A stretch of DNA of 35,077 nt, from NCBI GenBank assembly GCA_022792295.1, contig JAAWAR010000018.1, positions 1 through 35,077 on the forward strand. The letters run 5' to 3'. Within the stretch, counting starts at the first letter, position 1. Each line of letters begins with the position of its first letter. The notes beneath the pieces are model-generated. The model was not told the origin of the DNA, did not search any database, and saw only the letters and a program-made list of their open reading frames with translations. Origin of the DNA: Lachnospiraceae bacterium (GTDB lineage Bacteria; Bacillota; Clostridia; Lachnospirales; Lachnospiraceae). Below are positions 23,269 to 32,267 of this stretch, piece after piece. Made by a program: the position numbers and the translations under genes.

Positions 23269-24987
23269 ATGGCACTGTTTGATAAACTGAAACATCTTTT
23301 TTCTGATGCCGGCAAAGAAAGCGCAGGCACAGCGGGCCCGACGGAACCAACAGCTACCATTGACAAGGCAAACACGCCTGCGGCCGACGATGAAAAGGGA
23401 CAGGCAGAAAAACCAGAGCCCGAACCCGGCTCAGAGGAGTATTTGCTGTGGGCACTGAATCAAAACAGCGAAGCATTTCCGGGGGATCTTGATGCAGTGG
23501 CGCCAAGAGTATATTCGATTTTGGAAGCGGTGAAAAATCGCATTGAGCGGATTGAGTTTTACAGACAATGGCTGGAGCAGGAGGAGACAGAGGAAAAGAC
23601 GGCCCCGCCGATCAATTCCATGGATGCGGAGGCAAAAGCGTTCTGCACAAGCGACAGAATGACTGGCTTTGTATATTGTCTTGGGCCCGTAGGGGATGGT
23701 GCGGAGCTTACAAAGGCGACTCTTTTAAAGGCTGTCTCTGACTGCGGAATCCAGTATGGGATTGACGAGGCAGTGCTTACCAGGATCGTAGAGGGCAGGG
23801 AGTATCACCGCATTTTTACAGTGGCAAGAGGAACGGCTCCCATTAAGGGGGAGGATGGACAAGTAATCGATCATTTTTCCAGAGAGCAGGTCATTCGTCT
23901 GCAGGAGGATGAAAAGGGCAACATTGATCACAAAAATGTGGGTGTCTTCCAAACCGTCCAGAAGGGCCAGGTAATCTGTGAATTCGTGCAGCCCAAGGAA
24001 GGCACGGATGGCCGTGATGTTATGGGAAATGAGGTTCACGCCGAGAAGGGAAGCATGCCGCCTGTGCCGCAAGGAAAGAACACGGTCCTGAATGAGGATA
24101 AAAGTGCCCTGCTTGCGGATGAAGACGGAGACATTTCTTTCTATAATGATGTGTTCCGCGTGGAGCCGCAGTTAACGATCACCGGGGATGTGGACAATAC
24201 CACTGGCAATATTAACTTTGCCGGCAATGTGTTTATTAACGGCGAGGTCCTGCGGGGCTTTTCCGTGACAGCCGGAGGCACACTTACCGTAATGGGTATG
24301 GTGGAAGGAGCCGTTCTGTCCGCGGGAGAGGATATTATCCTGGCAAAGGGGATGAATGGAACCAATGGCGGAAGCCTGACTGCGAAGGGCTCCATACGCT
24401 CCCGTTTCCTTGAGCAGGCGACGATTGTCGCAGAAGGGGATGTAATTGCCAGCGCAATGATCAACTGCGACGTACGCGCAGGCGGAAACATACAGGCACT
24501 TACGGGTAAGGGAATCCTGATCGGCGGAAAGCTGCGCGCGGGGCAGAGCGTACAGGCAAAGCGGATCGGAAACCAATCGGATGCATGTACGATTATTAAG
24601 GTCGGAGTAGCCGTCCAGAAGAAGGAAAACGCGAACGAGGTTGCAAAGGATTTGGCCGAGGCGAAAAAGACGCTGGATAAAATCGTACAGAACCTTAAGT
24701 ATTTGAACAGTCTGCCCAGCATACCGGAAAAGAACAGGGAATTGTATGATACGTTGACCAAACAGGAAAAGGTGTACAGAGAGCAGGTGGGAAATCTGAT
24801 GGCCAAGATCGACGAACTTGAGAGCAGGGTCATTGATTACAGCAAATGCTCCGTGCGTGGAGACATGGTCTATGGGATTACAGAGATTTTCCTGGATCAC
24901 TGCCGGCTCTGCATCCGTGATACGACACCCAGATGCAACGTATATTATTCAAAAGAGAAAGGGGAGCTTGTGGTAGGAAGCTTCTAA
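23269..24987 (+). CDS. DUF342/FapA family protein
   Basis: A 572-residue FapA-type protein (DUF342). It has an acidic, Pro/Ala/Glu-rich N-terminal linker (about 15-60), a mixed domain with the KNVGVFQTVQKGQVI and MGNEVHAEKG region, a right-handed beta-helix-like stretch with repeated short strands (about 290-430; NVFINGEVLRGFSV, VEGAVLSAGEDIILAKGMNG), and a coiled coil (about 455-530). The family has been called flagellar assembly protein A, but it is also found in non-flagellated species and its job is unsettled. No flagellar gene lies here. A CheY-like and a CheX-like gene are convergent to it. TTGGAGGG lies seven bases before the ATG. Confidence 0.85.
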   Translation: MALFDKLKHLFSDAGKESAGTAGPTEPTATIDKANTPAADDEKGQAEKPEPEPGSEEYLLWALNQNSEAFPGDLDAVAPRVYSILEAVKNRIERIEFYRQWLEQEETEEKTAPPINSMDAEAKAFCTSDRMTGFVYCLGPVGDGAELTKATLLKAVSDCGIQYGIDEAVLTRIVEGREYHRIFTVARGTAPIKGEDGQVIDHFSREQVIRLQEDEKGNIDHKNVGVFQTVQKGQVICEFVQPKEGTDGRDVMGNEVHAEKGSMPPVPQGKNTVLNEDKSALLADEDGDISFYNDVFRVEPQLTITGDVDNTTGNINFAGNVFINGEVLRGFSVTAGGTLTVMGMVEGAVLSAGEDIILAKGMNGTNGGSLTAKGSIRSRFLEQATIVAEGDVIASAMINCDVRAGGNIQALTGKGILIGGKLRAGQSVQAKRIGNQSDACTIIKVGVAVQKKENANEVAKDLAEAKKTLDKIVQNLKYLNSLPSIPEKNRELYDTLTKQEKVYREQVGNLMAKIDELESRVIDYSKCSVRGDMVYGITEIFLDHCRLCIRDTTPRCNVYYSKEKGELVVGSF

Positions 24988-24994
24988 TCCAGAT

Positions 24995-25051
24995 AAAAAA
25001 GGGGCTTTAAAAAGGGAATTGGTCTAATTCCCTTTTTAAAAGCCCTTTTTT
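24995..25051. terminator. bidirectional terminator
   Basis: A long near-perfect stem of about 25 bp (24995-25020 with 25026-25051) has an A-run on one side and a T-run on the other. It serves both the DUF342 gene and the opposing CheY-like gene. Confidence 0.9.
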
Positions 25052-25060
25052 GCTGGTTCT

Positions 25061-25423
25061 TTATGTTTCGGCACAGGCCTGCAGAGCCTCTAAGAGCCCT
25101 GCCCGCTTAAACGGTTTGCAGATGAAGGTTTTGATTCCAAGCTCTCGTGCTTCGAGAATCGTATCGCTGTAAGCAAGGGAACTGATCATCAGGATTTTTG
25201 CATCCGGCCATTTTTTTAAAATTTCCGCGGAGGTCTCAAGGCCATCCATACCGGGAAGAATAATATCCATTGTAACAAGATCAGGGAGAATCTCCTCATA
25301 CATGCTGAGAGCTTCTTCCCCGTTTTTTGCATAACCCGCAATACAAAACTCGGAGCCCTCAAGAAAAGAGCCGATCGTCTCATAGACAAAGGGAGAATCA
25401 TCCACAATCATCACTTTTTTCAT
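25061..25423 (-). CDS. single-domain CheY-like response regulator
   Basis: A 120-residue receiver domain with no output domain. The acidic pair Asp8-Asp9, phospho-acceptor Asp53 in VTMDIILPGMDG, Ser81-Ser82 and Lys103-Pro104 in ICKPF are all present, so it should be phosphorylated. The start at 25423 has AAGGAG nine bases before it. No histidine kinase is nearby. A CheX-like phosphatase gene lies just upstream on the same strand, so the two probably work together. It may control a chemotaxis-like or other switching process. Confidence 0.92.
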   Translation of the reverse strand: MKKVMIVDDSPFVYETIGSFLEGSEFCIAGYAKNGEEALSMYEEILPDLVTMDIILPGMDGLETSAEILKKWPDAKILMISSLAYSDTILEARELGIKTFICKPFKRAGLLEALQACAET

Positions 25424-25649
25424 AACGTTCACTCCTTCTTAAATTTTTCCGGTGAAAAGCTGATTCTGACACATGTATATGCAGGCAAACCTGCTTATGT
25501 AAGTTCCTATCGAATCGCGCTGTCGTCGGTGAACGGTGCTGTATGCCAGCGGCACATGTTTGGCACGAACCGCCGCATCGCCTCCCTCCTTAGCCTTGCC
25601 GACGAAAAAATATCCTGCGCAGCATCGCCGGATATACAGGTTCAATACG
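25424..25649. other. gap between the CheX-like and CheY-like genes
   Basis: No convincing gene is seen. A GCAGG-CAAA-CCTGC hairpin lies near 25480-25495. The stretch is long enough for a separate promoter for the CheY-like gene, but no clear -10/-35 pair was found by eye. Confidence 0.4.
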
Positions 25650-26126
25650 CTAGAACGGAAATCCCATCGCATCGACCACAGCTTTCCCATATGCGCATTG
25701 ATAAAAAAGGCGGACTGCATCATGATTTAGATTCGTATTTTGGATATACGCTCTTTTCAAGTATTCCGGGATTCCAAACCGGGCTTTCAGATTCCGCCCA
25801 CGATTGAAGGCAGAGACGAAGAAGCCGCCCAGAATATTGAAGTACTCGGTCACATAAACGGCAATATCTGCCTTTGAAATTTCGTTTTGCCTTTTCATGT
25901 TTCGGGCAATTTCATAAAAGACGGGATCCTCGGCACTCATCAAAACAGTCGCCATATAATCGCCCTTTACTCGGATCAGAAAAGTTTTCCAATTCGAAAG
26001 ATCCTCGGGGATAGCAGAAATAAGGTGCATTTCCAACCCTGCGATCTGGGAAGTCATCTCGCAAACCGCATGGTCTAACAGATCGGCAACCGGCATTCGA
26101 TCCCCCGGCTTTTCAAACGCAGCCAT
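25650..26126 (-). CDS. CheX-like chemotaxis phosphatase family protein
   Basis: A 158-residue protein with the CheX-type motif ExxN at Glu94-Asn97 (YVTEYFNILGGFFVSAF), preceded by a helix with NEISKADIAVYV. CheX and CheC proteins remove phosphate from CheY, and the Glu and Asn contact the phosphoryl group. The C-terminal part is divergent. A GGGGGG(A) block lies about nine bases before the ATG at 26126, and an extended -10 (TGCTAGAAT on the minus strand, 26163-26155 region) upstream. With the CheY-like gene it forms a small phospho-switch pair. CheA, CheW and a receptor are not in the window. Confidence 0.7.
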   Translation of the reverse strand: MAAFEKPGDRMPVADLLDHAVCEMTSQIAGLEMHLISAIPEDLSNWKTFLIRVKGDYMATVLMSAEDPVFYEIARNMKRQNEISKADIAVYVTEYFNILGGFFVSAFNRGRNLKARFGIPEYLKRAYIQNTNLNHDAVRLFYQCAYGKAVVDAMGFPF

Positions 26127-26260
26127 ATTTCAATCCCCCCTTATACCGCTTTTTTACATTCTAGCACATTCCTTCCAAAATGGCTATAAAAACATAGGGC
26201 TGTCGTTAAATTTTTCGTAATAATTTGCTGCGGATCTATGGGAAGGAAGGCAAAATGTAA

Positions 26261-26289
26261 TTGTTTAACGCGGGCAGAAATGCTATAAT
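26261..26289 (+). promoter_or_regulatory. promoter of the AbgB-like gene
   Basis: TTGTTT (26261-26266), a 17-base spacer and TATAAT (26284-26289), with TGC before the -10. Transcription near 26296 excludes start codons at 26261 and 26288. Confidence 0.7.
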
Positions 26290-26341
26290 GAAAATACAAA
26301 AAAGACAGCCGGTATTCGGCCGGCAGGAAAGGAGAGAACGA

Positions 26342-27778
26342 GTGGACCAAAAGGCATTAGTCGTACAGACAGTGGAGGAAAAGAAGGAACAGATCGTAAA
26401 GCTGAGTGACCAGGTCTTTGCGTTTGCAGAGATTGGTTTCTGCGAATTTAAGACAGCGGCTCTCTACAAAGAGGTCCTGGAGCAGGAGGGATTTTCCGTG
26501 ACAATGGGGATTGCCGGGATGCCGACGGCGTTTACCGCGAGCTTCGGCGAGGGAAAGCCTGTGATCGGGCTGCTTGCGGAATACGATGCGCTGCCGGAGC
26601 TGTCGCAGGAGGGCGGCTGCACGGTGCGTAAGCCCGCAGCAGGGGACAATCCCGACGGACACGGATGCGGCCATAACCTTTTGGGGGCCGGTACGTTCGC
26701 CGCAGCGCTGGCGCTGAAGGAGTATCTTGCAAAGAATCCTGGAAAAGGGAGCGTAATTCTGTTTGGCTGCCCGAGCGAGGAGAAGGGGAACGGGAAGACG
26801 ATTATGGCCCGGGAAGGAATCTTTGCGGACGTAGATGCGGCGCTCACCTGGCATCCCGACTGTGTAAACGCGGTAATTACATACTCGACACTTGCCAATA
26901 TCAGCGTATTTTTCCGCTTTAAAGGCATTACCTCCCATGCCGCGGCGGCACCGGAGCAAGGGCGCTCCGCCTTGGATGCGGCCGAGCTTATGAGTGTAGG
27001 CGTCAATTATCTGAGGGAGCACATTATTCCGGAGGCGAGGATCCACTATGCATACCGCGATGTGGGGGGAATTGCGCCAAATGTCGTTCAGGGACATAGC
27101 TGCGTGCACTACTATATTCGTGCACCGAAGGCATGGCAAGTACAAGAGATCTATAAGCGTGTGATCGACGTGGCCGAGGGCGCCGCCAAAATGACCGGTA
27201 CGGAAATGACGTATGAGCTCTATGGCGGACTTTCCGATTATATCCCGAATCCTACGCTTTCCGCAGTATTGCAGGAGGCGTTTGAGGAAATCGGCGCACC
27301 GGAGTTTGATGCAGAGGATTTTGCACTGGCAAAACGGTTTTTGACGGAGACATCGACCGCAGAGGAGCTGGAGGCAAAGAAGGTGCAGATCCGAAAACAG
27401 TTCGGTGCAGATAAGGAGGCCGAATTCCTGGAGCGGCCGCTGGATACGACGATCGCGCCGCTTACCTGGAACGGCGGGATCGAAGCCGGTTCCACCGATG
27501 TCGGAGACGCAAGCTACGTGACGCCGACGGCGCAGCTTACGGCGGCAACCGCCACCTTCGGGACGGCGGCCCATACCTGGCAGATGGCCGCCCATGGGAA
27601 TACAGAGATTGCCCATAAGGCTATGCTGACTGCCGGAAAAGCTATGGCGCTTGCCGGAATCCGGCTCTTTGAGGAGCCCGAACTCCTTAAAAAGGCACAT
27701 GCGGAATGGCTTGCAGAGACAGGCGGAACGTACGACTGCCCGATCCCGAAAGAGATCGGACCGAGGCTTACGGAATAA
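26342..27778 (+). CDS. M20 amidohydrolase, AbgB-like
   Basis: A 478-residue M20D metallo-amidohydrolase of the longer AbgB type (relatives split aminobenzoyl-glutamate or other N-acyl amino acids). Blocks visible: FAEIGFCEFKTA, LLAEYDALPELSQ (78-90), GHGCGHNLLG (Cys109, His111), PSEEKGNGKTIM and TWHPDCVN. The GTG at 26342 is chosen because AAAGGAGAG lies five bases upstream and the promoter excludes earlier starts. It is convergent to the polyamine operon, and both genes end inside one shared inverted repeat. The substrate is unknown; a companion AbgA is not present. Confidence 0.88.
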   Translation: MDQKALVVQTVEEKKEQIVKLSDQVFAFAEIGFCEFKTAALYKEVLEQEGFSVTMGIAGMPTAFTASFGEGKPVIGLLAEYDALPELSQEGGCTVRKPAAGDNPDGHGCGHNLLGAGTFAAALALKEYLAKNPGKGSVILFGCPSEEKGNGKTIMAREGIFADVDAALTWHPDCVNAVITYSTLANISVFFRFKGITSHAAAAPEQGRSALDAAELMSVGVNYLREHIIPEARIHYAYRDVGGIAPNVVQGHSCVHYYIRAPKAWQVQEIYKRVIDVAEGAAKMTGTEMTYELYGGLSDYIPNPTLSAVLQEAFEEIGAPEFDAEDFALAKRFLTETSTAEELEAKKVQIRKQFGADKEAEFLERPLDTTIAPLTWNGGIEAGSTDVGDASYVTPTAQLTAATATFGTAAHTWQMAAHGNTEIAHKAMLTAGKAMALAGIRLFEEPELLKKAHAEWLAETGGTYDCPIPKEIGPRLTE

Positions 27779-27795
27779 GGGCTGACCCTTATTCC
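27772..27795. terminator. shared hairpin holding two stop codons
   Basis: GGAATAAGGG (27772-27781), loop CTGA and CCCTTATTCC (27786-27795) form a perfect 10-bp stem. Each arm encodes the last Glu codon and TAA stop of the gene entering from its side. No long T-run follows in either direction, so termination may be weak or rely on colliding transcription. Confidence 0.55.
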
Positions 27796-28655
27796 TGGTA
27801 CAGTTCGGGCCTTCGGTCACGGAACAGGCCCCAGGAGAGGCGTTCGGTTTCGAGCGCGTCCAGATCGAAGGGACAGGCGATAAAACCGTCACTCTCGCGA
27901 TCCATGGTTTTTAAAAGCGCACCACTTCCGTCCGTGATGAACGAGGAGCCATAAAAGGTAAGGGCCGAAGATTGGTTTCCGTTGGCCTCGCAGGGGAGTA
28001 CACATTCGGTTCCGGTTCGGTTTGCCGCGATGACGGGCATCAGATTGGCAGCCGAATGCCCCTGCATGACACGCTGCCAGTGCGGCATGCTGTCAACCGA
28101 GAGGATCGGTTCACTGCCGATTGCCGTCGGATAAAACAGGAGCTCGGCCCCCCTTACGGCCATGAGACGGGCTGATTCCGGGAACCACTGATCCCAGCAG
28201 ATGCCGACGCCGATTGTCGCATAGCGAGTTTTAAACGCCCGAAAGCCTGTATCTCCGGGGGTAAAGTAAAATTTTTCCTGGTAATAATGATCGTCCGGGA
28301 TGTGTGTCTTGCGGTAGATTCCGAGGCACTGCCCGTCTGCGTCAAGGACCGCCACCGTATTGAACAGGCGGTTCTTGTCTTTTTCGTAGAAGCTGACGGG
28401 AAGCACGACAGAGAGCTCCCTTGCCACGGCCGCAAAATGGCGGACGGCATCGTTTTCCTCTAAAGGCTTTGCGTATTCATAATAGGCGTACTGCCGTTCC
28501 TGGCAAAAATACGGCCGTTCAAAGAGCTCCGGGAGCAAAATAATCTGTGCGCCTGTGGCCGCCGCATTCCGGACGAGTTTGTCGGCGCGTGCGAGATTCT
28601 CCTTGACAGACGCCGTACAGTGCATCTGGACGGCCGCGACGGTTACGCTTCGCAT
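27789..28655 (-). CDS. aguB: N-carbamoylputrescine amidase AguB
   Basis: A 288-residue nitrilase-superfamily enzyme that turns N-carbamoylputrescine into putrescine, CO2 and ammonia. The Glu43-Lys116-Cys153 triad is visible in LLPELFE, YRKTHIPDD and GICWDQWFPE, and the family block HIPDDHYYQEKFYFTPGD is intact. It is the last gene of the polyamine operon and overlaps aguA by 13 bases, consistent with coupled translation. With AguA it completes putrescine formation from agmatine. Confidence 0.95.
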   Translation of the reverse strand: MRSVTVAAVQMHCTASVKENLARADKLVRNAAATGAQIILLPELFERPYFCQERQYAYYEYAKPLEENDAVRHFAAVARELSVVLPVSFYEKDKNRLFNTVAVLDADGQCLGIYRKTHIPDDHYYQEKFYFTPGDTGFRAFKTRYATIGVGICWDQWFPESARLMAVRGAELLFYPTAIGSEPILSVDSMPHWQRVMQGHSAANLMPVIAANRTGTECVLPCEANGNQSSALTFYGSSFITDGSGALLKTMDRESDGFIACPFDLDALETERLSWGLFRDRRPELYQE

Positions 28656-29818
28656 TCTCCGTTCTCCTTTCTTTTTTCCAAACTATGGGGTGTGAAGGCC
28701 GGGATCTGCTGAGTGATACAGTGAATATTCCCGCCGCCCAAAAGAATCTCCCTTGCCGGGATCGGACAGACATTCCGTTCCGGGAACAGACGTGTTAAGA
28801 GCGTCACGGCAATAGGGTCATTCTCATCTCCAAACTGCGGGACGATCACGCCGCCGTTGGAGATATAAAAGTTCACATAGCTGGCCGCCAGGCGTTCGCC
28901 GGCCTCACGGACATCCTCTCCGGGTTCAAACACATATCCCTTTAAATCCTCCTCCTGAATGCAGACCGGCTTTGCCGGAATCGGCAGCTTATGGATGAGA
29001 AAGCGCCTCCCGCGTGCATCCCTTGCCTCCGAGAGGACCGCATAGCAGGCCATGGAGAGCGCATACTGCGGGTCCTCCTTATCCTCCGTCCAGGCCAGGA
29101 CGACTTCTGCGGGGCGTACGAAAGCGCAGATATTGTCTACATGCTCGTTGGTCTCGTCTTTGTAAATCCCGCGGGGGAGCCAGATGATTGTTTCTGCGCC
29201 GAGCCAGGACATTAGACATTCCTCGATCTGTGCCTTTGAAAGCGACGGATTGCGGCCGGCGCTTAAAAGGCAGGCCTCCGTGACGAGAACCGTCCCTTGC
29301 CCGTCGGAATGGATAGAGCCGCCTTCCAGGACGAATGGATGTGCATCATAACAGCTGCAGCCCAGCCATTCGCAGAAGCGTCTGGCGACCAGGTCGTCCT
29401 TTTCCCAATGTGCGTACAAGCCGTCAATGGCGCCGCCCCAGGCGTTGAAGGCCCAGTCGATCCCGCGGATTTCTCCCGTTTGGCTGCGGACAAAGGTCGG
29501 TGCCACATCCCTGGCCCAGGCGTCATCCGAATCGATTTCGATAACCTGAATCTGGCAGGCCGTACCGTTTTTTCCCGGACCGGCGAGGAGTGTCCGTGCG
29601 TTATTTGCCACATCGGGGGCGGCCAGCATATAGACGGGTTCGCTTTCTGCGATTGCCCGCGCCACCGCCGCAAACGCTTCTCTGGCTTTTACAGCCCCAT
29701 AATTCCAGCTCCCGGGGCGTTTGGGCCAGATCATGATACAGCCGCTGTGGGCTTCAAATTCTCCCGGCATGCAAAAGCCGTCCGCAGCCGGCTGGCCGGT
29801 CAGTCGTTTAACCGTCAC
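28643..29818 (-). CDS. aguA: agmatine deiminase AguA
   Basis: A 391-residue peptidylarginine-deiminase-fold enzyme that hydrolyses agmatine to N-carbamoylputrescine and ammonia. Visible blocks: DSDDAWARDVAPTFV, GIDWAFNAWGG, EGGSIHSDGQGT, KDETNEHVDN and the catalytic Cys (about residue 367) in LGGGNIHCITQQIP. It starts with GTG at 29818, with GGAAGGAGA nine bases upstream; the ORF extension to 29905 would cross that site and overlap nspC. It lies 52 bases after nspC. Confidence 0.95.
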   Translation of the reverse strand: MTVKRLTGQPAADGFCMPGEFEAHSGCIMIWPKRPGSWNYGAVKAREAFAAVARAIAESEPVYMLAAPDVANNARTLLAGPGKNGTACQIQVIEIDSDDAWARDVAPTFVRSQTGEIRGIDWAFNAWGGAIDGLYAHWEKDDLVARRFCEWLGCSCYDAHPFVLEGGSIHSDGQGTVLVTEACLLSAGRNPSLSKAQIEECLMSWLGAETIIWLPRGIYKDETNEHVDNICAFVRPAEVVLAWTEDKEDPQYALSMACYAVLSEARDARGRRFLIHKLPIPAKPVCIQEEDLKGYVFEPGEDVREAGERLAASYVNFYISNGGVIVPQFGDENDPIAVTLLTRLFPERNVCPIPAREILLGGGNIHCITQQIPAFTPHSLEKRKENGECEA

Positions 29819-29870
29819 TTTACGTATCTCCTTCCGTCGAATTGGAAACGGTTCGGCTTTTCCCGTACCG

Positions 29871-31004
29871 TTAGGCCAGCCGCCCCTTAAAATCTGCGTA
29901 TCCAAACGTCCGGATGATCTTTAAGCGGCCGTTACGGGTGAAAACCGCAATGGCCGGCAGTGCCATTCCGTTGAAGGTGTTGTTTTTGACCATGGAGTAG
30001 ATGGCCATATCCTCAAAGCAGAGCCGGTCGCCGGGTTTTGGTCTGTGGTCAAAGGAATAATCCCCGATGACATCGCCTGCCAGGCAGGTGCGCGAGGCAA
30101 GCCTGTACGTATACGGCTTTTCACCGGGAAGCCCTGCGCCGTGAAGCGGGGGACGATAGGGCATTTCCAGTACATCCGGCATATGGCAGGCGGCTGACGC
30201 ATCGAGAATCAGCGTGTCGATTCCGTTTGTCACAATATCCATGATTTCCGTTACCAGATAGCCGGCATTTAAAGCGACTGCCTCGCCCGGTTCGAGATAA
30301 ACCGTGACGCCATAGCGGTTTTGCATCCGCCGGATACAGCGAAAAAGCCGGGCAAGGTCATAATCCGGCCGTGTGATATGGTGGCCGCCGCCCATGTTGA
30401 GCCACTGGATGTTCGGCAGGCTTAAGATGTCGCCGAACCGTTCCTCGAGTGCGTCGAGCGTCACTTCGAGTGCGTCGGAATCCTGTTCACAGAGTGTATG
30501 AAAATGCAGCCCGGAAAGAAGCGGCGCGAGCTCCGCCCGGAAAGCGGAGCGTGTGACGCCCAGCCGGCTTCCCGCAGCGCAGGGGTCATAGATTGCACAT
30601 TCCCCCTGCGTTGAGCATTCGGGATTGATGCGGATCCCCACATGGACGTGCCGTTCCCTGCAGAGCGGATAAAATTTTTCAAGCTGCGAGAAGGAGTTGA
30701 AAACGATGTGGCTGCAGAGCCTTGTAAGCGCATCCAGCTCATCTGCCCGGTATGCGGGGGAAAAAACGTGATTCTCCTTCCCCATTTCCTCATGACTAAG
30801 CTGTGCCTCAAACAGGCCGCTGGCCGTGGCGCCGTCCAGGTATTCTCCGATTAACGGATACTCGTAAAAGCAGGAGAATGCCTTCTGCGCGAGCAGGATC
30901 CGGCAGCCGGTCTCCTCGCGGACCCGTTTTAATAGCCTGAGATTTTTTAAAAGCCTCGCCTCATCAATCACGTAGCAGGGCGTAGGAAGTGTATGAAGGT
31001 CCAT
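29871..31004 (-). CDS. nspC: carboxynorspermidine/carboxyspermidine decarboxylase
   Basis: A 377-residue fold-type III PLP decarboxylase of the NspC type, which removes CO2 from carboxyspermidine (or carboxynorspermidine). The PLP lysine is Lys41 in LLAQKAFSCF. The H.HTLCEQ and GGGHHITRPDYD blocks and LEPGEAVALNAGYL match NspC rather than DAP decarboxylase. It begins only three bases after the stop of the dehydrogenase that would make its substrate, with no strong ribosome binding site, which suggests coupling. If the amber codon upstream stops translation, it would remove the coupling to this gene only in part, because translation of the rest of the frame would be lost. Confidence 0.92.
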   Translation of the reverse strand: MDLHTLPTPCYVIDEARLLKNLRLLKRVREETGCRILLAQKAFSCFYEYPLIGEYLDGATASGLFEAQLSHEEMGKENHVFSPAYRADELDALTRLCSHIVFNSFSQLEKFYPLCRERHVHVGIRINPECSTQGECAIYDPCAAGSRLGVTRSAFRAELAPLLSGLHFHTLCEQDSDALEVTLDALEERFGDILSLPNIQWLNMGGGHHITRPDYDLARLFRCIRRMQNRYGVTVYLEPGEAVALNAGYLVTEIMDIVTNGIDTLILDASAACHMPDVLEMPYRPPLHGAGLPGEKPYTYRLASRTCLAGDVIGDYSFDHRPKPGDRLCFEDMAIYSMVKNNTFNGMALPAIAVFTRNGRLKIIRTFGYADFKGRLA

Positions 31005-31007
31005 GGC

Positions 31008-32267
31008 TTATTCGACCGTCTGCGGATTTTCATCGACCACCCAGGGGAGCCCCCATTGGTTCAGGGCTTCCATATACGGGTCAGGATCAAATTCTTCTAC
31101 ATTGAAAACGCCGGCGCCGTTCCAGGTTTTTGTGAGCACCATCATGGCGCCGATCATGGCCGGGACACCGGTCGTGTAGGAAATGGCCTGGGAGCCGACC
31201 TCTCGGTAGCACGCCTGATGGTCACAGACATTATAGATATAAACGGTTTTCTCCCGGCCATCCTTTATGCCTGTAAAGATGCAGCCGATATTTGTCTTGC
31301 CGACGGTCCGCGGTCCAAGGGAGGCAGGATCCGGCAAAAGCGCCTTCAAAAACTGGATCGGCACGATCTTTTTTCCGTCAAATTCGACGGGAGAGGTGGA
31401 CAGCATGCCGACGTTTTCCAGGCATTTCATATGAGTCAGATAGCTTTGGCCAAAGGTCATGAAGAAGCGAATCCGCTTTACGCCCGGGATATTTTTGGCA
31501 AGCGACTCGATTTCTTCATGATGCAGAAGATACATGTCCTTTACGCCTACCTGCGGGAAGTCGTAGACACGCTTGATCTCCATGGGCTTCGTCTCCACCC
31601 AACGGCCGTTTTCCCAGTAGGAGCCGTTGGCGGACACCTCGCGCAGGTTGATCTCGGGATTGAAGTTGGTCGCAAAAGGATAGCCATGGTCGCCGCCGTT
31701 GCAGTCTAAAATGTCGATCGTGTGGATCTCGTCAAAATAGTGTTTGAGAGCATAGGCAGAAAACACGCTGGTCACGCCCGGGTCAAAGCCTGTGCCTAAA
31801 AGCGCTATGAGCCCGGCCTTTTGAAATTTTTCCCGGTAGGCCCACTGCCAGGACTAGTCAAAGTAGGCCGTAAAACCCGATTCTTTACAGCGCTTTTCAT
31901 AGATGGCGCGCCATGCGGGATCATCCGTATCCTCGGGTTCATAGTTGGCCGTGTCGATATAGTGGACGCCGGCCCTTATGCACGCGTCCATGATCGTCAG
32001 GTCCTGATAGGGGAGAGCCACGTTTAGGACTGCGTCTGGCTTGTACCCGTTTATAAGCGATACGAGCTCGTCCACGCTGTCAGCATTGACCTGCGCCGTC
32101 GAGATGTGAGTGTCGGTCGTACCGGCAAGCTTTTCTTTTAAGGCGTCACATTTGGATAATGTCCGGCTTGCAATCAGAAGATCAGAAAAGACCTCGCTGT
32201 TTTGACAACATTTGTGGATCGCCACGGAGGCGACGCCCCCGCAGCCGATGATCATGAGTCTGCTCAT
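31008..32267 (-). pseudogene. carboxy(nor)spermidine dehydrogenase with an in-frame TAG
   Basis: A saccharopine dehydrogenase-like enzyme that joins putrescine (or diaminopropane) to aspartate semialdehyde with NADPH. The frame is open for 419 codons apart from TAG at codon 138 (bases 31856-31854). Residues 1-137 hold the Rossmann start (RLMIIGCGGVASVAIHKC) and end in FTAYFD. Beyond the TAG the same frame continues SWQWAYREKF, then GTGFDPGVTSVFSAY and the rest of the family pattern. No frameshift or other stop is present, so the lesion is recent, an error, or suppressed. TAG is a normal stop for other genes here (for example the nicotinamidase and dacF). The gene overlaps speE by four bases. 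Confidence 0.85.

Noticed and set aside
26357..27892. Very long minus-strand open frame (511 codons) antisense to the AbgB-like gene
   Set aside because: Its translation is rich in Arg, Cys and His without family motifs, it has no ribosome binding site, and the plus strand holds a clear M20 enzyme with motifs and promoter. It is a shadow frame of a GC-rich gene.
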